Positions 9,699 through 20,708 of a DNA stretch of 64,000 bases are shown here, piece by piece. The DNA is from Knufia peltigerae. Its lineage: Eukaryota > Ascomycota > Eurotiomycetes > Chaetothyriales > Trichomeriaceae. The notes under the pieces were generated by a model. It ran no database searches, was not told the DNA's origin, and saw nothing but the letters and a program-made list of their open reading frames with translations. Within the stretch, counting starts at the first letter, position 1. Every line of letters starts with the position of its first letter. A program made the position numbers and the translations under genes. The DNA lies in NCBI GenBank assembly GCA_030247855.1, contig JAPDRN010000167.1, forward strand, positions 1-64,000, in the 5' to 3' direction.

Positions 9699-12383
9699 TT
9701 AGGAGAACATGGTTCGTTTCTTTGGGAAAACGCCCTCCAGGCTGTCAGCGAGCAGTTCCAAGCCGTCACCGACTCCGCCAGCGCTCCTCGCGACTCCCCT
9801 CAGGCCAGCGAGGAGAAAGGTGACATGCCTCTCAAAAACGTCCTTGATTCTCTGGATCTCCTTTCGCACCGAACTGGCCTCGTCAAGAATGAAGGTCGAA
9901 TAACCCTCACCCATGCCCGAGTCGTCTTCTTCGTCGACATCATCCTCGTCGTCTTCACCTGCGGACTCGACGCCCCTACGCGCTCCTAGCCGACGCCTCC
10001 GACGATGACTCCTCGCCGAAATGAACGAGCTGGCTTCAAAGTCGACGGACCCTCTCCGGCCAGATGCTGACGAGGACGTGGAAGTCGGCGCACTGACGAC
10101 GTCCGCGAAGCGAATACACAGATCCAGAACCGCGAGCATGGCGTCGCGAAGCGGCCTGACGCGCGGGGCGCTCAGACAAGCCAGTTCCAGATCGCGCACG
10201 TACGCGGCGTGGGCGGCGATCATGTCGTCGACACTAGTTCCCGTCGTGAGGCGAGCGCGCATGTCCCGCGTCATCGGGCCCACTGCGCACATCGTCAAGT
10301 GAGCATAAAGGACGTTGACATAGTGTGCGAGCGCCATGTACACCGCCCGTGCGAAGGGCTGGTCGCCCGGATCCGTGCCCAGCGGGACGTTCTGGACGTA
10401 GAAATAGGCGCGGCGCTCGAGAATGAACCTTGCCCTGCGGATCTGGCTGAGGGTCAAGGCGACCCGTTGATAGGCCGTGATCGAGGCAGGTGAGATGATG
10501 TTGGCGACCGGCCAAGGGAGGTGGTACGACAGTGTGAGCGACGAGAGGATCTTGACCGAGCGGCGACGACTTTCGATGCTCCGGGACGAGGTGTAGGACG
10601 AGGTGACGGAGATGTTGTCGGCGTCGACGCACGGCGTGGCTTGGTAGGCCTCGGCCACGAGGTCGGCCACGAGGAAGCGGTCGTTCCACATCTCCACGCA
10701 CCGGTCGATCTGGTCGAACAGACGGGTTTCGATCCTGTCCAAAATCACCCCGTCCTTGCCGAGATAGAGGTAGTCGAAGGCGTCGAGGAGCTTGTTGAGC
10801 CCGCAGGCCGACTCGAGGACGTCCTTGAGAGCTGCGGTGGATGTCGCGAGTAAGCTTGTCAAGTGCTTGTTGAAGACAGCCTCTAGAGTGGCCGATAACA
10901 ATGGTATCGCCGAGTGTTCTTGAAGATATGCTGTTTCCGTAACCGCGCCACGAAAACCCAGGGAGCCACTGCCATTGTCCAGCGACTTTTGTTGTAAGTG
11001 CTGCAGGAAAGCAGCAGTTTTGCCGGCGGCGAAGATATGCGAGACGAATGGTCTAAGAAAGACTGGCATGTGCTTGTCGTCATCGGATAGTGCAAACCAG
11101 TCATGCCATAAAGTGGTTGCATTGCGTGGCTTGCTGGTTTTGTTGATGAAGAATGTGCTCGTATCTTCAATCCTCCCCGTGAGTAACCAGGTATCTACTG
11201 GGACGGAGTAGAGTTTCAGAGCCGAGAGGAACAAAGGGGTCAGTGTCCTCAAAGCGAGGGCTGCGCCAGAAGCGCTGGCAAGTTCGATCTGCTCATGCAA
11301 AGCGTTTAGAGCCGAGACAGGATCATTGTGAGCGAATCGTGGCAGAACTCTCAGGATGTCAATTAAGGGGATAGCCCTCTGCTTGATGGTTTGAAGAGCC
11401 TGAAGTAGGCTGAGGACGCCGTTAGAGGAGCGTTCGTGTAAGATATTATCTTGCATCTGACATATCGTACAGTCAAACGATTCCAGAATGTCCCGAATGC
11501 GGCTTCGCAAAAGCTGCATCACGTTCGAGTCCTGCCCGGCCGAAAGCCAGCGGCGTATCCATGCAATTTCTGAGCCGATCAGTCCAGCATCGCTCAACAC
11601 CGCCCTTGATGTCTCAGAGCCCAAATGGGCAATCTGATACTTCGGGTCCACGCGGATCCCGCGGTCAGACACTTTAAAGATGGACGTTTTGAGACCGATA
11701 AACATGAAGAGGGTCTCCCTTATGGCTTGTCTCTCGGTGATAGCAACGACTTGGCTTTGATCGCGCCAGAATTGTGAATTCTCAAGCTTAGAACGCGCAG
11801 AATCATCGTCTGCAGCATCGCCGTGGTCGAAGAGATGCTCGCGATCAAATTCGCCCTTGTGTCTCTCAAAAACAGTCTCTGGGGACGTCGAATTGCTCGA
11901 TATCACAGCTTCGTCCTCATCAGAGCTGAAGTCGCTGTACTCGGGGACCATCCATATGTCGTCCTGGTGATCAATTGGATCATCAACTTCAACATCGGCC
12001 CATCTCAACGGACCCGCTTTTTCCGACTGGGATTGAAACTCAGGAAGGTTCTCGACCCGACTATATCTCGCGGGATTATCGGATAAATGTAGCAAAAGAT
12101 CCAGAGCGTCTGGTATCCAGCGATGTTGGTACTTTTCCAGTTCCTGTCGTCGCGTATATAACGCCTGAGCCAGATCGTCCAGGTTGAGAACTTGAAACTT
12201 CTCTTCAAGTCCCGTGAGCGTCTCTGCGACAGCAAATTGATTTGTCCGGGCATGGCCATGGTGCTTGATCCTCCTGGCAAAAGTTTCTTTGTGTTTACGT
12301 TGGTCGGCGGGATCAGCTGATGATGGAATAAGGGAGACAGCGAGCTGCTCGATCCAGTTGTTCATGGTGGTCGTAGAAGCCAT
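9699..12383 (-). CDS. Gamma-tubulin complex component, GCP5-like (Spc97/Spc98 family)
   Basis: Intronless, 894 aa. The GCP N-terminal region starts near residue 210 with ITERQAIRETLFMFIGLKTSIF and continues through helical repeats. The GCP C-terminal, gamma-tubulin-binding region includes LTLSYHLPWPVANIISPASI followed by AYQRVALTLSQIRRARFIL, typical of Spc97/Spc98 proteins. A low-complexity acidic insert (EDDEDDVDEEDDSG near residue 825) interrupts the last helices. The short GCP-5-like N-terminus and the divergent core favour the GCP4/5/6 group over GCP2 or GCP3. It would act in the gamma-tubulin ring complex that nucleates microtubules at spindle pole bodies and septa. Met7 is an alternative start. 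Converges on the pICln-like gene with 191 bp between stops. Confidence 0.82.
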   Translation of the reverse strand: MASTTTMNNWIEQLAVSLIPSSADPADQRKHKETFARRIKHHGHARTNQFAVAETLTGLEEKFQVLNLDDLAQALYTRRQELEKYQHRWIPDALDLLLHLSDNPARYSRVENLPEFQSQSEKAGPLRWADVEVDDPIDHQDDIWMVPEYSDFSSDEDEAVISSNSTSPETVFERHKGEFDREHLFDHGDAADDDSARSKLENSQFWRDQSQVVAITERQAIRETLFMFIGLKTSIFKVSDRGIRVDPKYQIAHLGSETSRAVLSDAGLIGSEIAWIRRWLSAGQDSNVMQLLRSRIRDILESFDCTICQMQDNILHERSSNGVLSLLQALQTIKQRAIPLIDILRVLPRFAHNDPVSALNALHEQIELASASGAALALRTLTPLFLSALKLYSVPVDTWLLTGRIEDTSTFFINKTSKPRNATTLWHDWFALSDDDKHMPVFLRPFVSHIFAAGKTAAFLQHLQQKSLDNGSGSLGFRGAVTETAYLQEHSAIPLLSATLEAVFNKHLTSLLATSTAALKDVLESACGLNKLLDAFDYLYLGKDGVILDRIETRLFDQIDRCVEMWNDRFLVADLVAEAYQATPCVDADNISVTSSYTSSRSIESRRRSVKILSSLTLSYHLPWPVANIISPASITAYQRVALTLSQIRRARFILERRAYFYVQNVPLGTDPGDQPFARAVYMALAHYVNVLYAHLTMCAVGPMTRDMRARLTTGTSVDDMIAAHAAYVRDLELACLSAPRVRPLRDAMLAVLDLCIRFADVVSAPTSTSSSASGRRGSVDFEASSFISARSHRRRRRLGARRGVESAGEDDEDDVDEEDDSGMGEGYSTFILDEASSVRKEIQRIKDVFERHVTFLLAGLRGVARSAGGVGDGLELLADSLEGVFPKKRTMFS

Positions 12384-12815
12384 GACAACTGCCTTTCAAG
12401 TCCACAATCCCTTGGCATTATAGAAGGATCACCACGGTGTCTGGGAAGAGGGCATACTGGACTGGGCGTTGAGTGATCATGTAGTACGGAGTAGAAGAGT
12501 CGACGTGAAGAGACGCGACTGGAATCCGAATTACGGTACCGTGTAAATAGGGATGGATGCTCAGCCAATCGTGATGTCGCCTGCGATCTTGGCGGGACAA
12601 GCAATAGTCGAACTGGTCCGACAGTTGCCGCTTTTAAGGCGATCTACTCGCGACTCACTTTCTTCTATTGCTCTTCATTATAAATGTATGCACTGCACTA
12701 TGCACAGGCGGTCGAGACTGGATTGCTGGGATTTCAAAAACGACTACGGTACACATCGCAGAGCTCTCCAAAATTCCAGAAGCAATACCATCCACCCGTG
12801 GGCATTGGTACATTA
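12384..12815. other. Intergenic region between two minus-strand genes
   Basis: Contains the promoter of the GCP5-like gene (right of 12383), with a TACGGAGTA copy at 12485-12493 about 100 bp upstream of its start codon, and the 3' region of the bZIP gene. Short + strand open frames here are antisense to the bZIP exons and look spurious. Confidence 0.55.
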
Positions 12816-13598
12816 CTATCCTCTCCAGAGAGACCTGTCTCGGACAACACAATGGTCGGGCTCCCAGAGATCGTCGCCCTGGTGATTATGTACAAGATGG
12901 CTTCGAAAACATTGTTCACTCATGTTTTTCAATCGAGCATTCTGAGCTGCGAGTCGCTGTAACGATACTTCAGCAGCCTGATTCTCCGCCATCAACTCGT
13001 GGATCCTCTCTGTCGCTTGACCGAGTTGCCTTTCAAGCTCCTCAATCCGACGGATCTTGCGTTGGCGATAGGCTCGCTGGCTGTGTGATTTTCAGATTGA
13101 GAGCCAACCCCAAAGCAAAGCATTCAACAAACCAAAACACATATGGAAAAACTTACGCGTCTCTGTTCTGACTTCGACGTCGGGCAAGCAGAGCATGTAT
13201 CTTTTCGCTAGGGTCACCCTCCTCCTGCTTCCTGGGTTCAGAATGCTCATGTCCCTCATCTCTTCCTCCCACGGTAACGTCAGTAGGGGGATCTCGATCT
13301 CCTCCAGAGCCGTACGACTCTTGTGTCGCTACAGAACCTTCAGGGTTGCCGCATATGTCCGAATAAATCCACGAGAGATTCCTCTGGAAGAGGTACTGTA
13401 CAACGAGTCAGCCAGGAGTTCTTTCTCAAGGTCACAAGTCCAACAAATAACGAACTACTCTGAGCAGTAAGCAGTACTCACGTTAGACGGAGCTCCATCA
13501 AAGATTCCGGCTCGGTTATATAGTTCAAATTCGGCCAAGACAGAAGAAGAGTCCATCTCTTCAGAAGCGATATGAGAATAATGGAGATCAGCCATCAT
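12816..13598 (-). CDS. Small bZIP transcription factor
   Basis: Exons 13482-13598, 13157-13395 and 12816-13080 encode 206 aa; introns are 86 and 76 bp. The second intron splits the basic region, giving ARRRSQNRDA|QRAYRQRK followed by RRIEELERQLGQATERIHEL and a heptad series (EELERQL, ATERIHEL, NQAAEVSL, NARLKN), so about residues 110-170 form an AP-1/YAP-like bZIP domain (NxxAQRAYR). The tail after the zipper is short and ends WRG. Start uncertain: an upstream exon at 13782-13845 (ATG GAA TCT...) with a GTGAGT donor could join in frame to an extended exon ending at 13633 (acceptor ATACAG), replacing the Met at 13598. It is invisible as one long open frame. Sequence-specific DNA binding is inferred from the family; the target is unknown. 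Confidence 0.72.
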
Positions 13599-16500
13599 CA
13601 ATCTTTTCTTTCGCTTGGAGAACTTGAATAAGCCTGTATACAGTTTACCTAGACGGTGATGCTCCCATATCCTCGAAATGCAATTGATGAAGCTGTAGAT
13701 ATACCTTCGAACGTCATTGCCTTTCACATGCAATCTAGGCCTAGCTTACCTTTGGCGGCCGTTGGAGCAGCAGCGACTCACAGGACAAGCCGTTGAAAAC
13801 ACCAAGGATTCGACACGGACTATTGAAACTTTCCGCAGATTCCATTCTTTTCTGAAAGTGACCAGAGCGCGGACCAACGACCAGGGTTCAAGAGGTCGAG
13901 GATCGTCGATAAGCACAACTTTTGGAATTCGCCCAAGGGCGAAGAGCGGGAAGAAACACATGAGGAGGTCATCTTTGAGGTATGTTGAAAGATGATTCAC
14001 TCATAGCATACCGAGTCAGGACATCTTACACTCATTCTAGAGGCAAGCCTAAGGGCATGCAGACTTTGGAAGAGAGGCCCGGCCTACAGCCGCAACATCG
14101 ATTGTCCGATGGAAGTGGAGATTCTCCAGAATGCCCAATGCCTCATTCTCCCTGTGGTAAGATATCCAAGGAGAGGAAATATCATCCGTGGTGCTGCACA
14201 GACATGATCTACTCGACGTTCGAGACCGATTCGAACGAAACCATTGACACCAATTCCCTCCGAAGAGAACCACCATTCGGATGCCGTGGGCTTTCGTTCG
14301 GGAGCCTGACGTTTTGGAGCAATGATTGCCGGAACAAAAGTGCGATTCCCACCATTGACTGTTCGAATGCTCTTTAAGCGAAGTGTTCAACCTCGCCCAA
14401 TAACGCGTTTCAAGGGGGGTGTCGGCTTGGTTAGTATTTTGTCCTGTGCGTGAAGCCGCGAGACTAAACCTCAAGATATAGACGAATCAGGAGGAAAGAC
14501 TGGGTATTCCCCCCTCTGGAACTGACGCGAGGCCAGAGCACGGGGCGACCTAGTTCTCGTGCGAAGCTAGCATATTCCCGCGATTGGGCCGATCCTTGGC
14601 CACTCCGGCTACACCTACAGTAGATGCTATCCAGGTCTAGCCTATCAACATTTTCGTGGCCAAACTTCGAATGACGTTGGTTAGGCACAGAACGAATCGC
14701 AGAGACAGTCTGCATCTGGAAGATATCCAATCCTCCCGGGTCCTCTACCACTTACGCAGCGCTGAGATATTGCGCCATACAATGCTGTTCGCCGGACTGT
14801 AGGATCAAGGTTGCGCAAAGGTCGTGACGACGTTGTTAACGGTTTTCATTACATTGAGTCACCAATGTTCCTGCTGTTCATCATGTTGCACTTGTAGAAT
14901 GAGGTTGCCAAGCCACCAATTCTGTGAGAGCTCGTATACCTCTAGGGATTCGACGAAGGGAGCGCAACGGCCAGAAGCCATTGGCCGAAGCTCGGGAGGC
15001 CGTGTGGTTTTACCCCAGGTGAGAATGACGAGCTCATCCTAAGAAGGTGCGCCCGCGGTATAATCGCATGCTAAGGATCTTATTTTCTGGTGTACAGAGG
15101 CAGTATTGTACGAAAACATAGTCCTCCCAGACTTGTGAAAGTGTACGTGTGTCATTGGTTTCAGTTGACCCGCTAGAAGTGACGGCCTCAGACGTCCGGA
15201 CTCTCTGCAGTCATCAGCGTCGTACCTTGTCTCAGCGTTTGCTCTCACTACCGTCTTCGCGTCCTACCCTTCGACTTCTTCGACTGGAGACGGAGGCGCA
15301 AAGCTCGTGTTTGTGCGGGGGTAGCGGGACTTGATTTGTAAAAGTGATTGAGCGCAGTCAAAGAGGTCAGTCATGGCGTAGTTAGTATCCTGTTGCAACA
15401 GGTCCTGCTCGTGGAGGCCACAATTTTAGTGGGGTAGAGTAAGCACATGTTAGGTCAGCGTTTGTTCCTGATTGTTCGAATATGGATAGTCCATTTGCTA
15501 TATTCATTAAGTTAACAAGGAACAGGGTTTGAAGCAAATCGGATTCTGCGGAAATACTCACGAACATCCTCCAGGTTTAGAGTCCTGACTCATTGAGCGG
15601 GTTTGTGGAATCATGAACATGCTCTGACCCTTGGTTCTATGCCTGTTTATAGTGGAAGATCAGTAATATGTAGATCAAGGTAGAGTACTGTAGGTAGAGT
15701 CTCAGCAGAAGACAATGGACACGGGTTCTCGTGCGGAACCGGGGGAAAGGACAATTAAGGTATCAGGATTTGGAGCCATCAGGTCTCGTTTGATGGGATC
15801 AAACAAGTCAATGGACTATGTACAAGACTTCTAGGGCCGCACGAGTGTGAGTGCGAGAGCGCAGGTAATGGCGCTGATGACGCTAGTCCCGATTGAGCCA
15901 GACAATAACAGCATGTGTGAACAATAGGGGAGAGATTCAGTCTCTTTTTCGCCAACATTCTATCTCGTAAGATTAAAGATAACGATCATCACCAACATCG
16001 ACTGTACATGAAGCTATACGCATGCAGTCTCAGCTTACGGTGACCGATTCATCATCTGGGTTTCTCGCGCGAGGTCGTACGAGAGTTCAGTGGAACCAGT
16101 GCGCACTGATATGGGGGAACTGGTGAAAGGGACAACGCCCCAGCCGGGAAGCTAATACCAGAGAGTCAAGCTGGAGTCATTAAAGTCATTAGTCGATCAG
16201 TAAGCCGACGTTTTCAATCATCGTTGGTGCTGTTCTTCTGGATCTACCTCCTCTCGTGTCCACGCCGGAGTGCGATGCTTTGATCAATTCAGACACAACA
16301 TGCTCTAAATTGGATTGGTTAGCCATTTTGGGGCTGAATGAATAATGAAATTTTCATGTGCAGTTATGAGGACGATGGATCGTCAGGATCACCATCAAGT
16401 TTGCCGGAAATGGTACTTTCTTTTGCTCCGACTACGTGCAATTGTGACTCGTGCGAGATGCTGGTCAGTTGTCACCCTCAGCATCAATAGTGCCAGATTT

Positions 16501-16741
16501 GACTCTGCGGATACGAATCAACACGAAATCATTCCTTCCGAGCTGGCCGAAGCCAATGAATTTGCCAACCAAGTGCACGCGCGACACAATGGCTGGAGAA
16601 TCAAGATGCCAGAAGACTGGACCATGAGAAGTATTTATAGACCGCCGAGTCTTGCTCTGGTCCCGGTGATGACTCCAATCACTCACTCGAGACATTTCTC
16701 TTCACACGTTACATCTCAGATTTTTCAAACAATCCTCAACC
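13599..16741. other. 3.1-kb gene-poor stretch
   Basis: No gene could be supported. Left part may hold the alternative first exon of the bZIP gene (13782-13845). A minus-strand frame open from about 14386 to its stop at 14084, about 100 codons, has coding-like composition (WWFSSEGIG, TTGRMRHWAFWRISTSIG) but no start Met near its beginning and no family I recognise. The rest (14.8-16.3 kb) has only short scattered open frames. The last 100 bp contains a TATA-like element for the GMC gene. Confidence 0.5.
16632..16639 (+). promoter_or_regulatory. TATA-like element of the GMC oxidoreductase gene
   Basis: TATTTATA, 102 bp upstream of the ATG at 16742, followed by a pyrimidine-rich leader. The position fits a fungal core promoter. 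Confidence 0.4.
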
Positions 16742-18475
16742 ATGGTCTCTGACGGCGCCCACTTCGACTTCATCGTCGTTGGGGGAGGCACTGCTGGAAA
16801 CGTAGTCGCTGGGCGTCTCGCAGAGAACGCCAATGTCAACATCCTCGTCGTCGAGGCAGGCGTCGGCAACTCTCATGAGGTCGACGAGATCACCACTCCT
16901 GCCTTGGCAATGGACCTCCGAGGAAGCAAACACGACTGGGCTTACAAGACCACCATGGTGAAGCGTGATGACTATGAACGTATCGAGAAACCCAACACTC
17001 GTGGAAAAGCCTTGGGCGGCAGTTCATCTCTCAATTACTTCACCTGGGTTCCCGGCTGTAAGCCAACTTTCGATCGGTGGGCAGAATACGGAGGCAAGGA
17101 GTGGACTTGGGACCATCTGCTGCCCTACCTTCGGAAGAGTGCCACCTACCATGATGACCCCAAGCTCTATCTTCCCGAGCTCAAGAAGATCGGCGGCGGC
17201 GGCCCCATTCCGATCTCTCATGCGGAGCTCGTCGAAGAGATGGAGCCTTTCCGCGAGGCTGTGATCAAGGCTTGGAAGTCGAGGGGCGAGAAGGTCAACG
17301 AAAACATTTACGACGGCGAGATGAATGGCCTCACGCACTGCTGCGACACCATCTACAAGGGTGTCCGATCGGGAAGCTATTTGTTCCTGCGCAACAAACC
17401 CAATGTCACCATTCTGCCCGAAGTCCACTCGAAGCGTCTTCTCCTAGACGCCGGCAAGACCTGCAAGGGCGTGACGGTCATTGACCCGGCAGGAAGAGAG
17501 CTCAGCTTTTACGCCGACCGCGAGGTCATCCTCTCCCAGGGAGTTTTCGAAAGCCCCAAGCTTCTCATGATCTCTGGCATTGGTCCCGCCAATGAACTCG
17601 AGAGGCACGGCATCCCCGTCGTGGTTGACTCTCCCCACGTAGGCCAAAACCTGGTCGACCATCCCGGCGTCCCCTTCGTGCTGCAGGTCAAGGAGGGCTA
17701 CGGCATGGAAGACTACCTCATCCGCCCGGGGTCCAAGCAAGCCGCGACCGCGTCGGCCTACAAGAAAAACCATTCCGGCCCGATGGGGTCCGGTCTTCTC
17801 GAATTGGTCGGGTTCCCTCGCATTGACAGTTACCTCGAAAAGGATGAAGAGTACAGGAGGGCCAAGGCGGCCAACGGAGGACGCGACCCCTTTTCGCCCG
17901 AGGGACAGCCGCATTTCGAACTGGACTTTGTGTGCATGTTCGGCAGCGCGTTCCAGTGGCATTACCCGGTGCCCAAGCACGGCAACTACATCACCATTGT
18001 CGTCGACCTCGTTCGGCCCATCTCTGATCCAGGCGAGGTGACGTTGAACTCTGCCGACCCCTTGGTGCAGCCCAACATCAACCTAAACTTCTTCGCCAAC
18101 GACCTGGACATCATCGCCATGCGTGAGGGGATCCGATTCACATACGACGTCCTCACCAAGGGCGACGGCTTCAAGGACCTTGTCGTCGCCGAGTACCCGT
18201 GGGAGATGCCCCTCGATTCGCCAACGGATATGAAGAGAGCCGTCTTGGACCGCTGCCAGACCGCCTTCCATCCCTGTGGGACCAACCGTCTGTCCAAGGC
18301 CATCGACCAGGGCGTGGTCGATCCGCAGCTCAAGGTCCATGGCATCAAAAACCTTCGAGTCGCCGACGCCTCTGTCATTCCCGTGATCCCTGACTGCCGC
18401 ATCCAGAATTCCGTGTACATGATCGGAGAGAAGGCGGCTGATATGATCAAGGCTGCCCACAGGGATCTCTTTTAG
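16742..18475 (+). CDS. GMC-family FAD oxidoreductase (choline dehydrogenase/aryl-alcohol oxidase-like)
   Basis: Intronless, 577 aa, no signal peptide, so probably cytosolic or peroxisomal. FAD dinucleotide-binding motif VVGGGTAGNVVAGRLAE at residues 12-28; GMC signature 1 region NTRGKALGGSSSLNYFTWVP near 85-105; GMC signature 2 region GVFESPKLLMISGIGP near 260; C-terminal FHPCGTNRLS carrying the expected catalytic His; and DASVIPVIPDCRIQNSVYMIGEKAADMIK. At the second catalytic position, where characterised enzymes have His or Asn, this protein has Arg (PDCRIQNS). The family oxidises primary alcohols or sugars; the substrate is unknown. It ends convergent to the RTA1-like gene and belongs to the accessory block up to 24.4 kb. 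Confidence 0.92.
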   Translation: MVSDGAHFDFIVVGGGTAGNVVAGRLAENANVNILVVEAGVGNSHEVDEITTPALAMDLRGSKHDWAYKTTMVKRDDYERIEKPNTRGKALGGSSSLNYFTWVPGCKPTFDRWAEYGGKEWTWDHLLPYLRKSATYHDDPKLYLPELKKIGGGGPIPISHAELVEEMEPFREAVIKAWKSRGEKVNENIYDGEMNGLTHCCDTIYKGVRSGSYLFLRNKPNVTILPEVHSKRLLLDAGKTCKGVTVIDPAGRELSFYADREVILSQGVFESPKLLMISGIGPANELERHGIPVVVDSPHVGQNLVDHPGVPFVLQVKEGYGMEDYLIRPGSKQAATASAYKKNHSGPMGSGLLELVGFPRIDSYLEKDEEYRRAKAANGGRDPFSPEGQPHFELDFVCMFGSAFQWHYPVPKHGNYITIVVDLVRPISDPGEVTLNSADPLVQPNINLNFFANDLDIIAMREGIRFTYDVLTKGDGFKDLVVAEYPWEMPLDSPTDMKRAVLDRCQTAFHPCGTNRLSKAIDQGVVDPQLKVHGIKNLRVADASVIPVIPDCRIQNSVYMIGEKAADMIKAAHRDLF

Positions 18476-19025
18476 ACAGGTAGTTGTCTCGGATCAGTCG
18501 TGTCAATGAGTATCGCATTTGCAACTTTCTAAACGCATACATACAGCTTTGATGCTAATGCGTGATCATCTTACTGTAACGAAGCCATCACGTGCGTAAA
18601 GTTCTGTTATATACCTAGTAGTCACTCTTTAAAAAAAGTAGCTTGTTTGGCGAATATCTCTATTTGTCTATTCCAATATAGTAGGGTCTTAGTAACTAAC
18701 TATATTAACGATGATTTAACTCATCCTCACCATGCTTGGTTCGAGAGCAAAGATGTGTTATACTCTCGCGATACCATTAAAATGCTAAATTTTGAATATG
18801 AAAAAGGTCAGTCAATATAACGACGTCTTATACTCGTTCAAATTCTACGACTTTGACGAGAATGGGCGGCATTGGCAGGCTTCCATCAGACTGTTTCCGT
18901 GACAGCCGATATCAATTCAATCTCTCATATCGTCCCGAGGCGTTCAGGCCCGATGCGTAGTGTGGTCTGGTGGGCAGCTCATGGAAATCGCTTTCCTGTA
19001 AAATCTCTCCAACGGACGCAACGGT
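18476..19025. other. Convergent AT-rich intergenic region
   Basis: Between the 3' ends of the GMC and RTA1-like genes. Visibly AT-rich from about 18600 to 18830. No coding signal. Confidence 0.6.
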
Positions 19026-20294
19026 CTACTTTTTGCGCCACCTTGCTTTGACAGTTGCCATCAATCCGGGCAATTCAGATTCTGGGCCCACTAGAACGGA
19101 ACCAGGATGTTTGATGTTGAAACAGAGCAGCGCGAGTACCATCGGAACGGCTTCAAGGATGTAGAAACAGGCTTCGGAGGATACCAAGGGGTTATTGGAA
19201 GATGTTCCTCCCGAGGAAAACTGGATCAGTCGAAACATGATGCGGACCTGCAATGGAAAGATTTAGTTTAGTATGAACAACATAGGAACGAGATAGATGG
19301 TAGAGGGAGATTGGAGTAAGACATACCGTGATCAACCCCAATGTGGCATACAAAGCATACAAAAGGGACCTCCACTCTTTCGCAGACGTCGCACCGTGCA
19401 GTTGTCGGATCTTTTCATTCTTTGTCATTTCCCGTTGGAATTTCATGGCCAGTCCGACAAAAATAAAAATGAAGAACTGCTGCAGACCAATGCCCCCCAT
19501 GTAGATGTGAATTCCCTGCATCTGCTTCGCCTCGGAAGCCGTGGGACTCGCCCAGCTCCCCCCGACGAGCTGGATGACGAACGAGACGAAATCCAGCGAC
19601 ACAAACCCCGCAGCCAGGGTAGACGCAGGTATGGAGAAGAGTGAGCGACCCGGGGTGAAGAAGTAGATCAACCGGCCTAGAACCATATAGTCAAATGCGT
19701 TGACCCCTGTTCGATGGTATGAGTATGCCGGTCGAGGGAGGGAGATAGTTTTTCAAACCTGACTTACACAATGGGGCAAGAAGAATGAAAATCTGAAAGA
19801 CCAGATAGATATTGGCATTCTGCTGGTGGCGGGTGCTTAAGGTGCGAAAGGTGAATGCAATGGTCTCCCAGGAGGCAGCCATGATTATCACCCAGCAAAA
19901 CTTCTGTGATGGAAAACAAAAATTGGTCCCAAAAACTAGAACATGGGGATGCCGGGGAGTTTCCCACCTTCTTATATGCAACTGCTTGACAGATGTGGAC
20001 CGAAACCAGGATACCAAACAAAGCGGCGAAGACCAAAGCTGCACCAAAACTGGGATAGTAGTCCCATAGAGCATTGCAAGTTCCAGGAGGAAGATATCCA
20101 TTTTTGTCGGGCGTAATCGTCTGGAGGCAGGTCGGAATAGCGATGTGTATCGTCTGCGGAGCGATTGTCACATAGCTGTTTGTGACACCACCTTTGATAG
20201 TGATCACCTCAGTGGAGGTAAAGTAGACAACTCCCGAAGTGGATGGGGTGCTAGTGGTAGGCGTGGGAGCCGCCTGTTGTCGGAATTGAAGCAT
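19026..20294 (-). CDS. RTA1-like seven-transmembrane protein (lipid-translocating exporter family)
   Basis: Four exons, 19968-20294, 19768-19903, 19327-19706 and 19026-19247, encode 354 aa. The first 85 residues form a Thr/Ser-rich predicted outside domain with two cysteines (PTCLQT, GTCNALW), then seven hydrophobic segments: SFGAALVFAALFGILVSVH, FCWVIIMAASWETIAF, IYLVFQIFILLAPL, a fourth beginning near YMVLGRLIYFFTP, SLDFVSFVIQLVGG, GIGLQQFFIFIFVGLAMKF, and EACFYILEAVPMVLALLCF, with RIMFRLIQFSSG in the conserved last loop. Yeast relatives (Rta1, Rsb1, Pug1) affect resistance to toxic lipids or sterol inhibitors at the plasma membrane. The acceptor of intron 1 (19903 versus 19900) is ambiguous by one codon. 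Head-to-tail with the upstream Zn2Cys6 gene. Confidence 0.87.
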
Positions 20295-20708
20295 TGAAGA
20301 AGGGAGAGATGATTGTGCGGGACTGGAGGCCGAGTATGGCTCAAGAACGTTGTTGTTTCAAGGCCGTAGACAAAGCAATAAATGCGATAGGGAGTAACAA
20401 GATGGCTCTGGTCTTAGGATGGAGTGAGACCGCCGTGAAGGACGGAAGATTGAACCCGGGCACTTGAAGGCAGGTACTTCTTCAAGAGATATATATTGTC
20501 CATAGGAGGGCTCACCAAGGCTGATATAGCCACAAACAAGGTTGGTGGAGGCTCGGAAGTGGATAAAAATTGGTCAAGTCAAATGCGTCGCAAAGTCCGA
20601 CCCGGCCAATCAGTGATATGAATATGGTCCGCACCAGCCAGATTTGAAGGTCTGTCTTCTCCAATGCCAGAAGGCTAGGTAAATAGCATTATTGGCGGGA
20701 TTCTGCCG
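20295..20708. promoter_or_regulatory. Promoter region of the RTA1-like gene
   Basis: 414 bp between the RTA1-like start and the stop of the Zn2Cys6 gene on the same strand. No recognised operator; one CCCGGG palindrome near 20456-20461. Confidence 0.4.

Noticed and set aside
16345..16752. 135-codon open frame just upstream of the GMC gene
   Set aside because: Overlaps the TATA-like element and leader of the GMC gene and the GMC start codon in another frame; no family resemblance.
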